From an uncultured Oscillospiraceae bacterium (GTDB taxonomy: Bacteria > Bacillota_A > Clostridia > Oscillospirales > Oscillospiraceae): a stretch of 13,219 nt of DNA. Position numbers and translations under genes: made by a program. Shown in pieces: positions 1 to 8,300 of the stretch. The first letter of the stretch is position 1, and each line of letters starts with the position of its first letter. The stretch covers positions 1 through 13,219 of the forward strand of contig CANRKN010000053.1 in assembly GCA_947631215.1 (NCBI GenBank). Direction: 5' to 3'. The notes under the pieces were generated by a model. That model ran no database searches, was not told the origin of the DNA, and saw nothing but the letters and a program-made list of their open reading frames with translations.

Positions 1-30
1 GTATCTCACTCCTTCCCCTCATTCTAGCAC

Positions 31-67
31 AAAAGATGGTAGGCACTTTCGTGTCTACCATCTTTTT
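31..67. terminator. Strong bidirectional intrinsic terminator
   Basis: Positions 31-46 pair with 51-66 to give a 16-bp stem with one G-T pair and a TTTC loop. The stem is flanked by A residues on the left and a T run (63-67) on the right, so it can work in both directions. It lies about 110 bp beyond the stop codon of the leftward DUF3800 gene and would end that transcript. It could also end a rightward gene outside the window. The same kind of hairpin stands beside the repeat clusters near 9041 and 12577. Confidence 0.8.
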
Positions 68-80
68 ACCACGTCAGGGA

Positions 81-159
81 TTTTACACGGCTGCACCAAT
101 TTTCTGTTAAGCTCATCAAATTTACACGCTTGCACCAATTTTGAGATAACCGTGTAAAA
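81..159. repeat. Repeat cluster 1: two 39-bp units with inverted ends
   Basis: The unit TTTACACG-(G/C)(C/T)TGCACCAATTTT occurs at 82 and again at 121, exactly 39 bp later. The cluster starts with TTTTACACGG (81-90) and ends with its inverse CCGTGTAAAA (150-159), so the whole block has 10-bp inverted ends. It lies between the stop of the DUF3800 gene (180) and the hairpin at 31-67. The same words recur at 8782-8860, 9097-9170 and 12635-12665. CACGTCAGG just before it (71-79) matches the text preceding the clusters at 9041 and 12577. Its function is unknown. Confidence 0.8.
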
Positions 160-179
160 CGATGATATTAGCGTCCTAA

Positions 180-860
180 CTACATCTTTTTCTTCTCCAG
201 CGTCCGTAGATAGTCCTTACGGAAGGCCCGAACGCTGCCGAAAAACTCCATCTCCGACTTGGTGAACGACGCGCTCTCGGCCTTTTCCGCCAGCAGCTCC
301 ATCGTACAGATCAGGTCGACAGACTGAAACAGCTTGTAGTCAACGGGCCGCACCTTGCGAAACTCCACATGGGTATACAGCGTGTTGAAGACCGACGTGA
401 TGATTTTCGTCAGCTCGATCTGCCCGTTATCATAGTAGACAATCACCCTGTCAAAGCTGTTCCAATATGCCTCATGCTGGCGCAGCGTCTCTGCGATCTT
501 TTTGGAAAGCTGCGCCGTCATAGAGATCACGTCGGGGCAATCCCGTTTCCTGACCTTGATGCAGGCGTATCGAATGTCCAGCCTGCGGGTGAAATGGAAG
601 AGCGCCTTGAACAGCCGCTTGCGATCCTCCGTCAAATCGTTTGCATAGACTGCCTCCCGCCGGATGAGCGGCCCGGTATGTACGGCGTGCTGCGGGTAGC
701 CCAGGTTTTGCAAGCGTTCATTGAAGCGGGCGATGTCCCCAGAGATGTCGGCTGCCTGATCGTGGAGCACCATGGAGACGATGTAGTATGGCGAGTGGGC
801 CTCATAGGGGCCAAAATCGCCCGACTCGTCGATGAATACGCTCAGCACTTTCTCTGGCAT
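180..860 (-). CDS. DUF3800 domain protein
   Basis: The protein has 226 residues from the ATG at 860. That start is preferred over a TTG 15 bases upstream because GAGAGGA sits six bases before it. The N-terminus carries the DUF3800 signature FIDESGDFG (residues 9-17), with acidic residues D11, E12 and D15. Further acidic motifs are YYDNGQ (D144) and QSVDL (D182). The family is predicted to have an RNase H-like fold and is common in phages and defence islands. Its biochemical role is not established, and nuclease activity is an inference. The gene has its own consensus promoter and a folded leader, and lies downstream of the restriction operon in the same direction. A second copy, 90% identical over the visible 183 bp, starts leaving the window at the right edge. 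Confidence 0.85.
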   Translation of the reverse strand: MPEKVLSVFIDESGDFGPYEAHSPYYIVSMVLHDQAADISGDIARFNERLQNLGYPQHAVHTGPLIRREAVYANDLTEDRKRLFKALFHFTRRLDIRYACIKVRKRDCPDVISMTAQLSKKIAETLRQHEAYWNSFDRVIVYYDNGQIELTKIITSVFNTLYTHVEFRKVRPVDYKLFQSVDLICTMELLAEKAESASFTKSEMEFFGSVRAFRKDYLRTLEKKKM

Positions 861-889
861 GGTGCGTCCTCTCAATCTCTATCTAAAGA

Positions 890-970
890 AAGTGGCGGGG
901 AATTTCCCCGCCATTCGGTGGACCAGGGTCTTTCGACCAGCCCAGTCAGTGTGCTCCACTGACTTATTCT
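890..970 (-). ncRNA. Structured 5' leader of the DUF3800 gene, candidate small RNA
   Basis: Read leftward from the predicted transcription start near 970, three perfect hairpins follow in close order. The first is AGTCAGTG/CACTGACT (944-964, five-base loop). The second is GGTC-GAAA-GACC (927-938, a GNRA tetraloop). The third is GC-rich, TGGCGGGGA/TCCCCGCCA (893-913, three-base loop), and is followed by ACTTTCTTT. The third hairpin could act as a weak terminator or attenuator, giving an RNA of roughly 90 bases with read-through into the DUF3800 gene. It matches no riboswitch I recognise. Whether the RNA is an independent product is an inference. Confidence 0.5.
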
Positions 971-976
971 ATGTGT

Positions 977-1005
977 ATTATAACGGATGATTCGCAGTTT
1001 GTCAA
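977..1005 (-). promoter_or_regulatory. Consensus sigma-70/sigma-A promoter for DUF3800
   Basis: On the minus strand TTGACA (1005-1000) and TATAAT (982-977) are separated by exactly 17 bp. This is a perfect match to the housekeeping promoter. Transcription should begin near 970, so the first hairpin of the leader lies at the very 5' end of the RNA. The promoter lies only about 30 bp beyond the stop codon of the small gene at 1034-1285, so read-through from the hsd operon is also possible. Confidence 0.85.
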
Positions 1006-1033
1006 ACATGTTTACGCTGTAATAAATTGAATA

Positions 1034-1285
1034 TCAGCCGCGTCCGCTCATCATCTTCAACACTTCCTTTAATGCCGTTGAGCCCGCAGCGTTGGATTCA
1101 ACTTCCTGCAGATGTGCTTGCTCACATGCATCAACCGCGGAGAATACTTGCTCTCGTTCTTCGCCGGATAGCAATGCTGCCTTTTTCCGCATAGCATCGC
1201 ACTGTTGACGGATTGAGCTTTTCTGTCCTTGCTTCAGTGCTTCTTTGCTCAAATCAAAGAGAAAATCGCCATAATCATAACCCAT
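1034..1285 (-). CDS. Small helical protein of unknown function, last gene of the hsd operon
   Basis: The protein has 83 residues from the ATG at 1285 (MGYDYGDFLFDL). This start has a GGAG about 11 bases upstream. The frame is open further, back to a TTG at 1330 just after the hsdM stop, but no ribosome binding site precedes that codon. The protein is charged, looks mostly helical and has no membrane segment or known motif. Its position directly behind hsdM, with no terminator between, suggests cotranscription with the restriction genes. A role in that system is only a guess from position. Confidence 0.6.
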   Translation of the reverse strand: MGYDYGDFLFDLSKEALKQGQKSSIRQQCDAMRKKAALLSGEEREQVFSAVDACEQAHLQEVESNAAGSTALKEVLKMMSGRG

Positions 1286-1334
1286 GATAGATAACGCTCC
1301 GTTCCGATTGTTTTCTTTGTCGTTTCGCAATACA

Positions 1335-2816
1335 TTATTGCTTCAACTGGCCCATGAGCTCCTGGAAGCTCTCCAGAGCGCTTTGCAGGTTCTCAATGAT
1401 GTCGCCGGCCAGCTCGTCCGGCGCGGGGAGGTTATCCAGATCGGCCAAGGCCTTATCCTTGATCCAGAAGATGTCCAGGCTGGTCTTGTCCCGCGCCATA
1501 ATCTCATCCACGCTGAATCTGCGCCAGCGGCCGTCGGGGTTATCAGTTGACCAGGTCTCTTTCCGCTCGTGGCGGTTCTCCGGATGATAACAGGCGATGA
1601 AGTCCTCCAAGTCACGGTCGGTCATGGGGTTCTGCTTCAGCGTGAAATGGACGTTGGTGCGGAAGTCGTATATCCACACTTCCTTGGTCTGCCGCTCCGG
1701 GCTGGTGGGCCGTTCGTCGAAGAAAATCACGTTGGCCTTGACGCCGGGCTTGTAGAAGATGCCCGTGGGCAGGCGAAGGATGGTGTGCAGGTCGGTGGTC
1801 TCCAGCAGCTTTTTGCGTACGACCTCGCCCGCGCCGCCCTCAAAAAGCACATTGTCCGGCACCACCACGGCGGCCTTGCCGGTGGACTTCAGGATGGTGT
1901 TGATGTGCTGGACGAAGTTGAGCTGCTTATTGGAGCTGGTAGTCCAAAAATCAGAGCGGTTGTAGACCAAGTCTTCCTCCTCCTGCTCGCCCTCCTCGTT
2001 GGTGAAGGTGAGAGAGGACTTCTTGCCGAAGGGCGGGTTGGTCATGACATAGTCCACCCGGTAGCCGGGGTCGGACAACAGAGAGTCGCCCTGGGCCACG
2101 GGGACATTGCCATAGATGTCGCCGATATTGTGCAGATAGAGATTCATCAGGCACAGCTTGAACGTGGCGGCCACCAGCTCGTTCCCATAGAAGGTCTCGT
2201 TTTTCAAAAACTCCTTCTGTTCCCGATCCAGCTGATAGTTCTCTGCGATGAATTCCTGCGCCGCCAAGAAGAAGCCGCCGCTGCCGCAGCAGGGATCGGC
2301 GATGGTCTTCATTGGTTCCGGGCGCAGGCATTTGACCATGGCGCGGATGAGGGGCCGGGGCGTGAAGTACTGCCCGGCGCCGCTTTTCACGTCCTCGGCG
2401 TTTTTCTGTAGCAGGCCCTCGTAGATCTCGCCCTTCACGTCGGTGGACATAGAGACCCACTTCTCCTTGTCGATCATCTGCACGATGCGGTAGAGGATGG
2501 CCACGTTGCTGATCTTGTTGATGGCGCCCTTGAATATCTTGCCCAGGATGCCGCCCTGCTCGCCCAGGGTCTCCAGCGTGGTCTTATACTGGCTCTCCAG
2601 CGCCGCGCCGGTCAGGGTGTTCATGTCCGCCCAGGTGCATCCCGCCGGGATGCCGCTGTCCTTGTTGTAGGGCGGCTTGGAATACTCGTCTGCCATCTTG
2701 AGGAAGATAAGGTAGGTGAGCTGTTCCAGATAGTCGCCGTAGGAAATGCCGTCATCCCGCAGCGGGTTACACATGCCCCACACGCGGGAGATGATGGTGG
2801 AGGTTTGTTCAGGCAT
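1335..2816 (-). CDS. hsdM: Type I restriction-modification system, DNA methyltransferase subunit HsdM
   Basis: The protein has 493 residues, the usual HsdM length. It starts with the helical N-terminal domain of the family, followed by GQYFTPRP (residues 148-155). The S-adenosylmethionine-binding motif is DPCCGSGGF (174-182) and the catalytic adenine-methylase motif is NPPF (260-263). With HsdS it would form the M2S methylase that puts N6-methyladenine on the host copy of the target site; HsdR joins for cleavage. The ATG at 2816 is preceded by AAGGAGA at good distance. The gene is GC-rich (44 of 60 bases at 2341-2400), in contrast with the AT-rich genes just upstream in the operon. Confidence 0.96.
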   Translation of the reverse strand: MPEQTSTIISRVWGMCNPLRDDGISYGDYLEQLTYLIFLKMADEYSKPPYNKDSGIPAGCTWADMNTLTGAALESQYKTTLETLGEQGGILGKIFKGAINKISNVAILYRIVQMIDKEKWVSMSTDVKGEIYEGLLQKNAEDVKSGAGQYFTPRPLIRAMVKCLRPEPMKTIADPCCGSGGFFLAAQEFIAENYQLDREQKEFLKNETFYGNELVAATFKLCLMNLYLHNIGDIYGNVPVAQGDSLLSDPGYRVDYVMTNPPFGKKSSLTFTNEEGEQEEEDLVYNRSDFWTTSSNKQLNFVQHINTILKSTGKAAVVVPDNVLFEGGAGEVVRKKLLETTDLHTILRLPTGIFYKPGVKANVIFFDERPTSPERQTKEVWIYDFRTNVHFTLKQNPMTDRDLEDFIACYHPENRHERKETWSTDNPDGRWRRFSVDEIMARDKTSLDIFWIKDKALADLDNLPAPDELAGDIIENLQSALESFQELMGQLKQ

Positions 2817-2852
2817 GGGTGGTCTCCTTGTCGATAGAGGATGAGAATAGTA

Positions 2853-3452
2853 TCATTCGTCCAGGAGCAATTCTGGTGAATGCGTTGTGCAATTCAATAC
2901 AAGAAATTCTTCACTCTCTGCTCTTTTCACAATATCCAGTTCAACTACCTGTTTATATGTGTGTTCTAACAAGTCTCTGTAGTATATGTAAAGCTTAACT
3001 TCTGGAAGATTGTCGATAGTATGCGTCGCTGACAGAATTATGTTCATGGTTTGCATACTGCCAGACTGCAACGCTGTGGTGCGGAATTTAACACCCATAT
3101 TTATTATCGCGCAGCCTGATGAATCACAGTCTATATCTTTTGCTGTCCCTCTACCAATATTCCGAAGTTCACAGCCAGAAATACACCAATCCTTGAAAAC
3201 GCCGTCACCAGGATCTTCATCGAGAATATCAAGTTCAAGATTCGTATCCGGAAATGCAACCCTATCCGTTATCTTCAGTTGCAAATATGGCATTATATCA
3301 AGACGTTTGGTTTCCTCATATTGCCGTTTTGATTCTTCAACCTGCTCTTTTGTTGCTTTTGCGGATTTGCTGTTTTGTATTAAAATCAAAATGGTTACTA
3401 AAGCATAGATAAACGTAATTCCAACCATCAGCCAGTCAGTGATTGTAGGCAT
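2853..3452 (-). CDS. Membrane-anchored protein of unknown function between hsdS and hsdM
   Basis: The protein has 199 residues. A hydrophobic segment (about residues 7-26) is followed by a charged helical stretch, probably a short coiled coil (about 27-52). The remaining 150 residues look like a beta-rich soluble domain with several cysteines. The start codon overlaps the hsdS stop codon as TAATG, which points to translational coupling with hsdS. The gene is AT-rich like hsdS and unlike hsdM. No family is recognised. The topology, one N-terminal membrane segment with a soluble tail, is the same as for the 266-residue protein on the other side of hsdS, though I see no clear sequence similarity between the two. 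Confidence 0.75.
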   Translation of the reverse strand: MPTITDWLMVGITFIYALVTILILIQNSKSAKATKEQVEESKRQYEETKRLDIMPYLQLKITDRVAFPDTNLELDILDEDPGDGVFKDWCISGCELRNIGRGTAKDIDCDSSGCAIINMGVKFRTTALQSGSMQTMNIILSATHTIDNLPEVKLYIYYRDLLEHTYKQVVELDIVKRAESEEFLVLNCTTHSPELLLDE

Positions 3453-4615
3453 TAAGTCAATTCTCCCTCAAATGCTTTCTTCAAAATGCTCTGCCGCAGG
3501 GCCTCTGCCTGTTGCAATGCGGCGTCTATGGTTTGCTCGATACTGTCACAGACAGACATACGGGATTCAATTGCTTGAATTATTACCAACTGATCCTGAT
3601 AAGGAAATACAGGAATGTGGAGATTTGATATCTCAGAAGAATTTATGTTATGAACTCCGCTGGTTGATTTAGCTTTGTTTTCGATATAGATACGGGCAGA
3701 GTGAGCCTGCAAATACCACAGCAAAAATCGCGGGACAAGGTCATGGTGGTTTTTGATTCGTAATCGCATCAAGTAGCCAGCGAATGTCCCATTGACATCA
3801 ACGTCATTTACTATGGCTGCACGACCAACTAGAGAAGCACTGCCATTAGACCGAATTATCAAAATGTCATCCTCGCAGAGAGTGATTCCGTCCAGTTCTT
3901 GCTTCGCAAATAAGGCAGATTTTATGTCATTGTGATCAATGCGACCGACTTTATAGTTTATATTTGGTATACGATAGACAGGAATTGCTTTATCTGAGAC
4001 AGTATAGTCACATTTTTTTGATGTACCATATCGTGGCTTTTCAATAAATTCTGCCAGCGGTTGACAGGAAGTTGCTTTTGAATCAGACAGTTTGCCCTCA
4101 AACGCCTCTTTTAGCACCGCCTGCCGGTACACAGCCAGTTGCTGTTTTGCCTTTTTCAGCGTCTCCACGCCGCTGTCAAGTTGGGAGAACAGTTCTTCGG
4201 TTTTGGCAACGATGCGCTTTTGTTCTGGGAAAGATGGTATGTTCAGTTCTTTCTTTTCAAGGTGCTGATAGTGACGCGCATAACCTTTGTTCTCTAACCT
4301 TAAAACAAGGTATTGCGTTGCATAATACAAATACTTTGGAAACACTGACTGTTTCGGCTGGAGGATTTTAATGCCATCTGCCCCTGCTCCAAACGAGAAA
4401 TTCACATACTTGACAGCACGAGTATGATCCCCAAAGACTATAACAGGAAGCTCACATGTAATGCGCTTGCTGATATCGTCAGTATATCCCCCTATCAGTT
4501 CTTTTCCTTGGTCAACAACGGCCAATGCTCCGTGTTTCAAATAATTCTTTTGCTTAGTTTTCTTATTTGGAGAAATAGAGATTTTTTGAACTAAATCTCT
4601 ATACATAGAATCCAT
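3452..4615 (-). CDS. hsdS: Type I restriction-modification system, specificity subunit HsdS
   Basis: The protein has 387 residues from the ATG at 4615, which has GGAGGA eight bases upstream. An in-frame TTG at 4630 overlaps that ribosome binding site and is less likely. Two target-recognition domains (about residues 1-125 and 185-340) each end in a conserved helical spacer. The spacers close with the repeated words FEGKL (172-176) and FEGELT (C-terminus). This two-domain build means recognition of a split DNA sequence, with one half per domain and the helices setting the gap. The gene is AT-rich (22 of 60 bases G or C at 3901-3960), typical of an exchangeable specificity gene. The actual target cannot be read from the sequence. 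Confidence 0.93.
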   Translation of the reverse strand: MDSMYRDLVQKISISPNKKTKQKNYLKHGALAVVDQGKELIGGYTDDISKRITCELPVIVFGDHTRAVKYVNFSFGAGADGIKILQPKQSVFPKYLYYATQYLVLRLENKGYARHYQHLEKKELNIPSFPEQKRIVAKTEELFSQLDSGVETLKKAKQQLAVYRQAVLKEAFEGKLSDSKATSCQPLAEFIEKPRYGTSKKCDYTVSDKAIPVYRIPNINYKVGRIDHNDIKSALFAKQELDGITLCEDDILIIRSNGSASLVGRAAIVNDVDVNGTFAGYLMRLRIKNHHDLVPRFLLWYLQAHSARIYIENKAKSTSGVHNINSSEISNLHIPVFPYQDQLVIIQAIESRMSVCDSIEQTIDAALQQAEALRQSILKKAFEGELT

Positions 4616-4641
4616 AACCGATTCCTCCAAAAAATCTGAAT

Positions 4642-5442
4642 TCAGTCCTTCTTTTTTGAGATTTCAACTATAGCATTTTGGAAATTCCATCGTACGTTGT
4701 ATTCTTTCTTAAGAGGTGCAACTAAAGATTCATCAATATTATCATGCAGTGCTTTATAACTACTTTCATCGACCATCATGGAATAGCAAAACGTAGCAGT
4801 ACTCTTGTTAAACTTTGTAATAATAGCAATGTCATATGTTCCAATATCCCAAAAATAGTCTTTTTCAATTAGACTTAATGCGTGTTTATATTGTTCGCTG
4901 GCTCTGTACCTTGCGACTGCTTCAGCATAATCCGAACAGAACAATCTTAGTTGTTGTGCATTTTCAAATAATGATTCTGTATTAAGTTGAAACGTCTTTC
5001 CAAAAGTGTTCATCATATCAGAGAACTCGGTAAACGCACATGCAATGCTATTCTCTTCTATCCGGAATGGATGTACTTTTTCGGTCGTTTGAACAATGTT
5101 TCCTACGACATTCTGATTGATAGGAGAATAAAAATAAGACCATGAAAGATTGAGCTTTCTATCATCACGCTTGCGCGTAATGGATATGTCTATACCTTTT
5201 ATTGCGACAGGCTGATTCTTTGCCTCATATACACCATCGATTCTGAGGTAAGGACCACTTTGATTAAAAAAGAGGTTTGCAGTGCCTGTCGGCATAAACT
5301 CCAGCTTTGCCCTTCTAAATATTTTCTTCCAAGTAAATTTAATAACAGGAGTTAGAAGTGCAATTATAGAAATGATAAGTGCAAGCAATTCGTAGATTGA
5401 CATTTTTGCTGAAAAATCAATAGCTGCTTTTAAGTGTTCCAT
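4642..5442 (-). CDS. Membrane-anchored protein of unknown function between hsdR and hsdS
   Basis: The protein has 266 residues. A hydrophobic segment (about residues 16-38) is followed by a basic stretch (KKIFRRAK) that would lie in the cytoplasm. The rest is a soluble domain without recognised motifs and with a lysine-rich end. The gene begins 12 bp after the hsdR stop. Its AAAGGA ribosome binding site overlaps that stop codon, so it is tightly coupled to hsdR. Base composition is low in GC (23 of 60 at 4741-4800) compared with hsdR (39 of 60 at 5521-5580). It is followed by hsdS after 26 bp. It could be an accessory defence protein carried with the specificity gene. Confidence 0.75.
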   Translation of the reverse strand: MEHLKAAIDFSAKMSIYELLALIISIIALLTPVIKFTWKKIFRRAKLEFMPTGTANLFFNQSGPYLRIDGVYEAKNQPVAIKGIDISITRKRDDRKLNLSWSYFYSPINQNVVGNIVQTTEKVHPFRIEENSIACAFTEFSDMMNTFGKTFQLNTESLFENAQQLRLFCSDYAEAVARYRASEQYKHALSLIEKDYFWDIGTYDIAIITKFNKSTATFCYSMMVDESSYKALHDNIDESLVAPLKKEYNVRWNFQNAIVEISKKKD

Positions 5443-5454
5443 TTTGTTGTTCCT

Positions 5455-8202
5455 TTATGCCACCAGTTCAATGTTCATTTCCCGCAGTACCGACTCATAC
5501 TCCGGGCCAAAGACGTCATAGAACCGGCCAAGGCCGCCCTTGCGGTCGAAGGGACTCAGATCCAGATCGCTGGGCTCGATGCTCAGGGACGCGGCGATGT
5601 GGTCCTTGATGAGCCGCAGCCAGTCCATCTGCTCCTCGGTGAAGTGTACCGCGCCGGTATTTTTCTGGAACGTCCAGCGCATGAAGTTATAATTCACCTT
5701 GTCGGCAAAAGGCGCCAGCTCGTCGGCATAGCCCATCTCAAAGCGGACAAGGCTGACCAGATCGGCCAGCTGCGCCGCCGTGCCGCGCTTGACCTTGTCT
5801 GGCTTCCTGATGGCATAGCAGTCCCAGAGCCGCTCCACGGTGACGCCCTGGGCTTTCAGCTTCTCATACAACGCCTTTAGCTTTTCGATGGCCATGGGGC
5901 GGTCCTTATATCGCTGATCATAGATGATCCGCAGGGCGGTCAGCTCGTCCTGGTTCTCCTCAATGAACGCCCTGAAGGTCTGGATAGTGCGGTCGGCGTC
6001 GGACTGCTTGTCCGTATCGAAACCGACATACAGCACTGTATCCAAGTTCACGCTGTCGATGATCTGCTCGTGGCTGCGGCGCACGGCCTCGATATAGTTG
6101 CGGACATCCGGGTCATAGAAAGGCTTGACCGCCTCTTTGACCAGTTCCTTTTGGGCGGCGTCCATCTTTTTCTGCTCTTCCTCGGTGGGCTCACGGTCCT
6201 CGTCCAGCACGATTTCGGCACGAGCCGCGATAATGTCTCCATCAAAGGCGTCCAGAAGCCCTTGAGCCAGACTGCCTGCGGGCATGCCCACTGTCGCCTC
6301 AAACTCCTTGCGCTCCTTGGGGGACAGCTGGGCGTTCAGGCGTATCACCCGGTTGGCCAGAGAGGTGAGGGTGTCTTCGTCCTTCGCTCCCATGGCCACA
6401 TTGAGCATCAGCTCCCGCATGCTGACGGTGGGCTTGCGCTCCAGGGGGCGGGTGTCTGTCTTCTTCGATTTTGTCACGCCCACCGCGTCCACGATGACGA
6501 AATGGTCCTTGTTTCCCGTAGCAGAGTGGGACACCTTCTGCAGGTCATCTTTGCTCATCACGCGAGTGCCGCGGCCCTTCATCTGCTCGAAATAGTTCTT
6601 GCTGCGCACGTCCCGCATGAAGATGAGGCACTCGATGGGCTTTACGTCTACGCCGGTGGCGATCATGTCCACGGTGACGGCGATACGAGGGTTATAACCA
6701 TTTCGGAAGTTGCGCAGGATGTCCTCCGGCTTCTCCGCCTGACAGGTGATCTTCTGGCAGAACTCGTTGCCCTCGCCGAATTCCTCCCGGACGATTTGAA
6801 CGATGTCGTCCGCATGGCTGTCGGTCTTGGCAAAGATCAATGTCTTGGGCACTTCCTGGCGGTGGGGAAACAGGGCGGTGAACAGGTTGTCCCGGAACGC
6901 ACGGATGACCGTGCGTATCTGGCTGGGATTGACGATGTCCCGGTCCAGCTGGGTCTGCACGTAGTCCACATCATCGTCCAGCTGCTTCCACCGCTTGGCG
7001 CGGGTGAGGCGGTTGCGGCATTCGATGACCTGCTTCATGATGTGGCCTCCGTGCTTGGTCACGTCGGTCTCGATGAGGAAGATATCCTCGCCCACGTTCA
7101 CGCCGTCGATGATGGCCTGCTCCCGGGAGTACTCGCTGACCATATTCTGATTGAAATAGGCGATGGTGCGTTTGTCCGGTGTGGCGGTCAGGCCGATGAT
7201 GAAAGCATCAAAGTACTCCAGCACCTGGCTCCAGACGTTGTAGATGGAGCGGTGGCACTCGTCCACGATGATGCAGTCGAAAAATTCCGGCGGGTACTTC
7301 TCGTTATATACGACCTCCTTCACCGGCTGACTGCTGGCCCCGGTCATCTCGAACATGGACTCGTCCTCAGCAGATTCGTCGATTTCCTCGCCCTTGAGGA
7401 TGGAGTACATTCGCTGGATGGTGCTGATGCAGATCTGCACGTCAGGGATAAAGGCACTTTTCAGTCGGCACACACCGTACAGTTCTGGGAAAGAGCGATT
7501 ATCGTCGTTTGGTGGGTAGGCCAGAAACTCCCGCTCTGCCTGTTCGCCCAAGCTCCTGGTATCTACCAAAAACAGGATACGTTTCATGCCGCCATATTTC
7601 AGCAGACGATAAGCCGCCGTGATGGCGGTGAATGTCTTGCCGGCGCCCGTGGCCATCTGTACCAGCGCCTTGGGTCGGTTGTCAGCAAAGGACTGGTCAA
7701 GGTTTCGGATGGCCGTGACTTGGCAATCCCGGAAGCCCCGCGTATCCAGCGGCGGGAGGCGTTTCAGGTTGTTGCGGACGGTATCCTTCTGCGCCAGCAG
7801 TGCCCGAAGCGTCTCGGGACGGTGAAAGGAATATACCATTCGGGAGCGGTGTTTCACGTCGTCATAGTCCGTGAACTGAGTCAGCACACCTGTTGCCTCA
7901 TAGGCAAAACGGATGCGGTACTCCGCCTTGACATATTTGAATGTGCTGTTGGCATAGCGGTCCGACTGTGGTTCAACAGTTGTGATGTTCTCACCCATTT
8001 CATCCCGTTTTGCCTCTGCGACGCCCACAGGTAGCCCATCCACGAAAAGAGCATAGTCCACCGGCCCGGTACTGGTGGGGAACTCCCGCACGGCGACGCC
8101 AAGCGATGCCATGGGATTAAGTTGTTTAAAGTCCTGCAAGACCCAGCCCGACTGGACCAGCCGGGCGTCTATGAGCTGTCTCGCTTTTTCTTCGGGCGAC
8201 AT
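5455..8202 (-). CDS. hsdR: Type I restriction-modification system, restriction subunit HsdR
   Basis: The protein has 915 residues from the ATG at 8202, which has GGAGGA six bases upstream; a GTG 21 bases earlier is less likely. An N-terminal nuclease domain shows the PD-(D/E)xK pattern PVDYALF...VAEAK (about residues 47-65). A superfamily 2 helicase motor follows: Walker A ATGAGKT (184-190), DECH (314-317), GLTATP (337-342), motif V ATGVDV (515-520) and motif VI QMKGRGTR (540-547). The C-terminal part is of the EcoEI type. All key residues are present and the frame is intact, so it should translocate DNA with ATP and cleave unmodified DNA together with HsdM and HsdS. It is the first gene of the leftward hsd operon. 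Confidence 0.96.
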   Translation of the reverse strand: MSPEEKARQLIDARLVQSGWVLQDFKQLNPMASLGVAVREFPTSTGPVDYALFVDGLPVGVAEAKRDEMGENITTVEPQSDRYANSTFKYVKAEYRIRFAYEATGVLTQFTDYDDVKHRSRMVYSFHRPETLRALLAQKDTVRNNLKRLPPLDTRGFRDCQVTAIRNLDQSFADNRPKALVQMATGAGKTFTAITAAYRLLKYGGMKRILFLVDTRSLGEQAEREFLAYPPNDDNRSFPELYGVCRLKSAFIPDVQICISTIQRMYSILKGEEIDESAEDESMFEMTGASSQPVKEVVYNEKYPPEFFDCIIVDECHRSIYNVWSQVLEYFDAFIIGLTATPDKRTIAYFNQNMVSEYSREQAIIDGVNVGEDIFLIETDVTKHGGHIMKQVIECRNRLTRAKRWKQLDDDVDYVQTQLDRDIVNPSQIRTVIRAFRDNLFTALFPHRQEVPKTLIFAKTDSHADDIVQIVREEFGEGNEFCQKITCQAEKPEDILRNFRNGYNPRIAVTVDMIATGVDVKPIECLIFMRDVRSKNYFEQMKGRGTRVMSKDDLQKVSHSATGNKDHFVIVDAVGVTKSKKTDTRPLERKPTVSMRELMLNVAMGAKDEDTLTSLANRVIRLNAQLSPKERKEFEATVGMPAGSLAQGLLDAFDGDIIAARAEIVLDEDREPTEEEQKKMDAAQKELVKEAVKPFYDPDVRNYIEAVRRSHEQIIDSVNLDTVLYVGFDTDKQSDADRTIQTFRAFIEENQDELTALRIIYDQRYKDRPMAIEKLKALYEKLKAQGVTVERLWDCYAIRKPDKVKRGTAAQLADLVSLVRFEMGYADELAPFADKVNYNFMRWTFQKNTGAVHFTEEQMDWLRLIKDHIAASLSIEPSDLDLSPFDRKGGLGRFYDVFGPEYESVLREMNIELVA

Positions 8203-8250
8203 GATCCGTCCTCCTTCCAGCACAGAGCCAGACCGATTTCCGCCGAGACC

Positions 8251-8270
8251 CTATAAAAATCCATTTATAG
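8251..8270. promoter_or_regulatory. Inverted repeat at the hsdR transcription start, candidate operator
   Basis: CTATAAA (8251-8257) and TTTATAG (8264-8270) form a perfect 7-bp inverted repeat around six bases. It overlaps the -10 element and the predicted start of the hsdR transcript, so a repressor bound here could control the operon. No regulator gene is seen nearby. It could equally be a chance AT-rich palindrome. Confidence 0.35.
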
Positions 8271-8297
8271 GATACCACAAAAGCAGACGTTTTCCAA
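8269..8297 (-). promoter_or_regulatory. Probable promoter of the hsd operon
   Basis: On the minus strand TTGGAA (8297-8292) and TATCCT (8274-8269) are 17 bp apart. A TG one base upstream of the -10 gives an extended -10 element. It is weaker than the DUF3800 promoter but well placed, about 70 bp ahead of the hsdR start. Confidence 0.5.
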
Positions 8298-8300
8298 GTG

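Noticed and set aside
81..159. Integron attC site
   Set aside because: The position at the 3' end of a gene fits, but the conserved core words GTTRRRY and RYYYAAC are not found at the ends and no integron integrase is seen.
1569..2411. Open rightward frame of 280 codons
   Set aside because: Antisense shadow of hsdM, without a ribosome binding site or recognisable protein.
6070..8034. Open rightward frame of 654 codons
   Set aside because: It lies antisense to hsdR, whose motifs are all intact; the long open frame is an effect of GC-rich codon use on the other strand.
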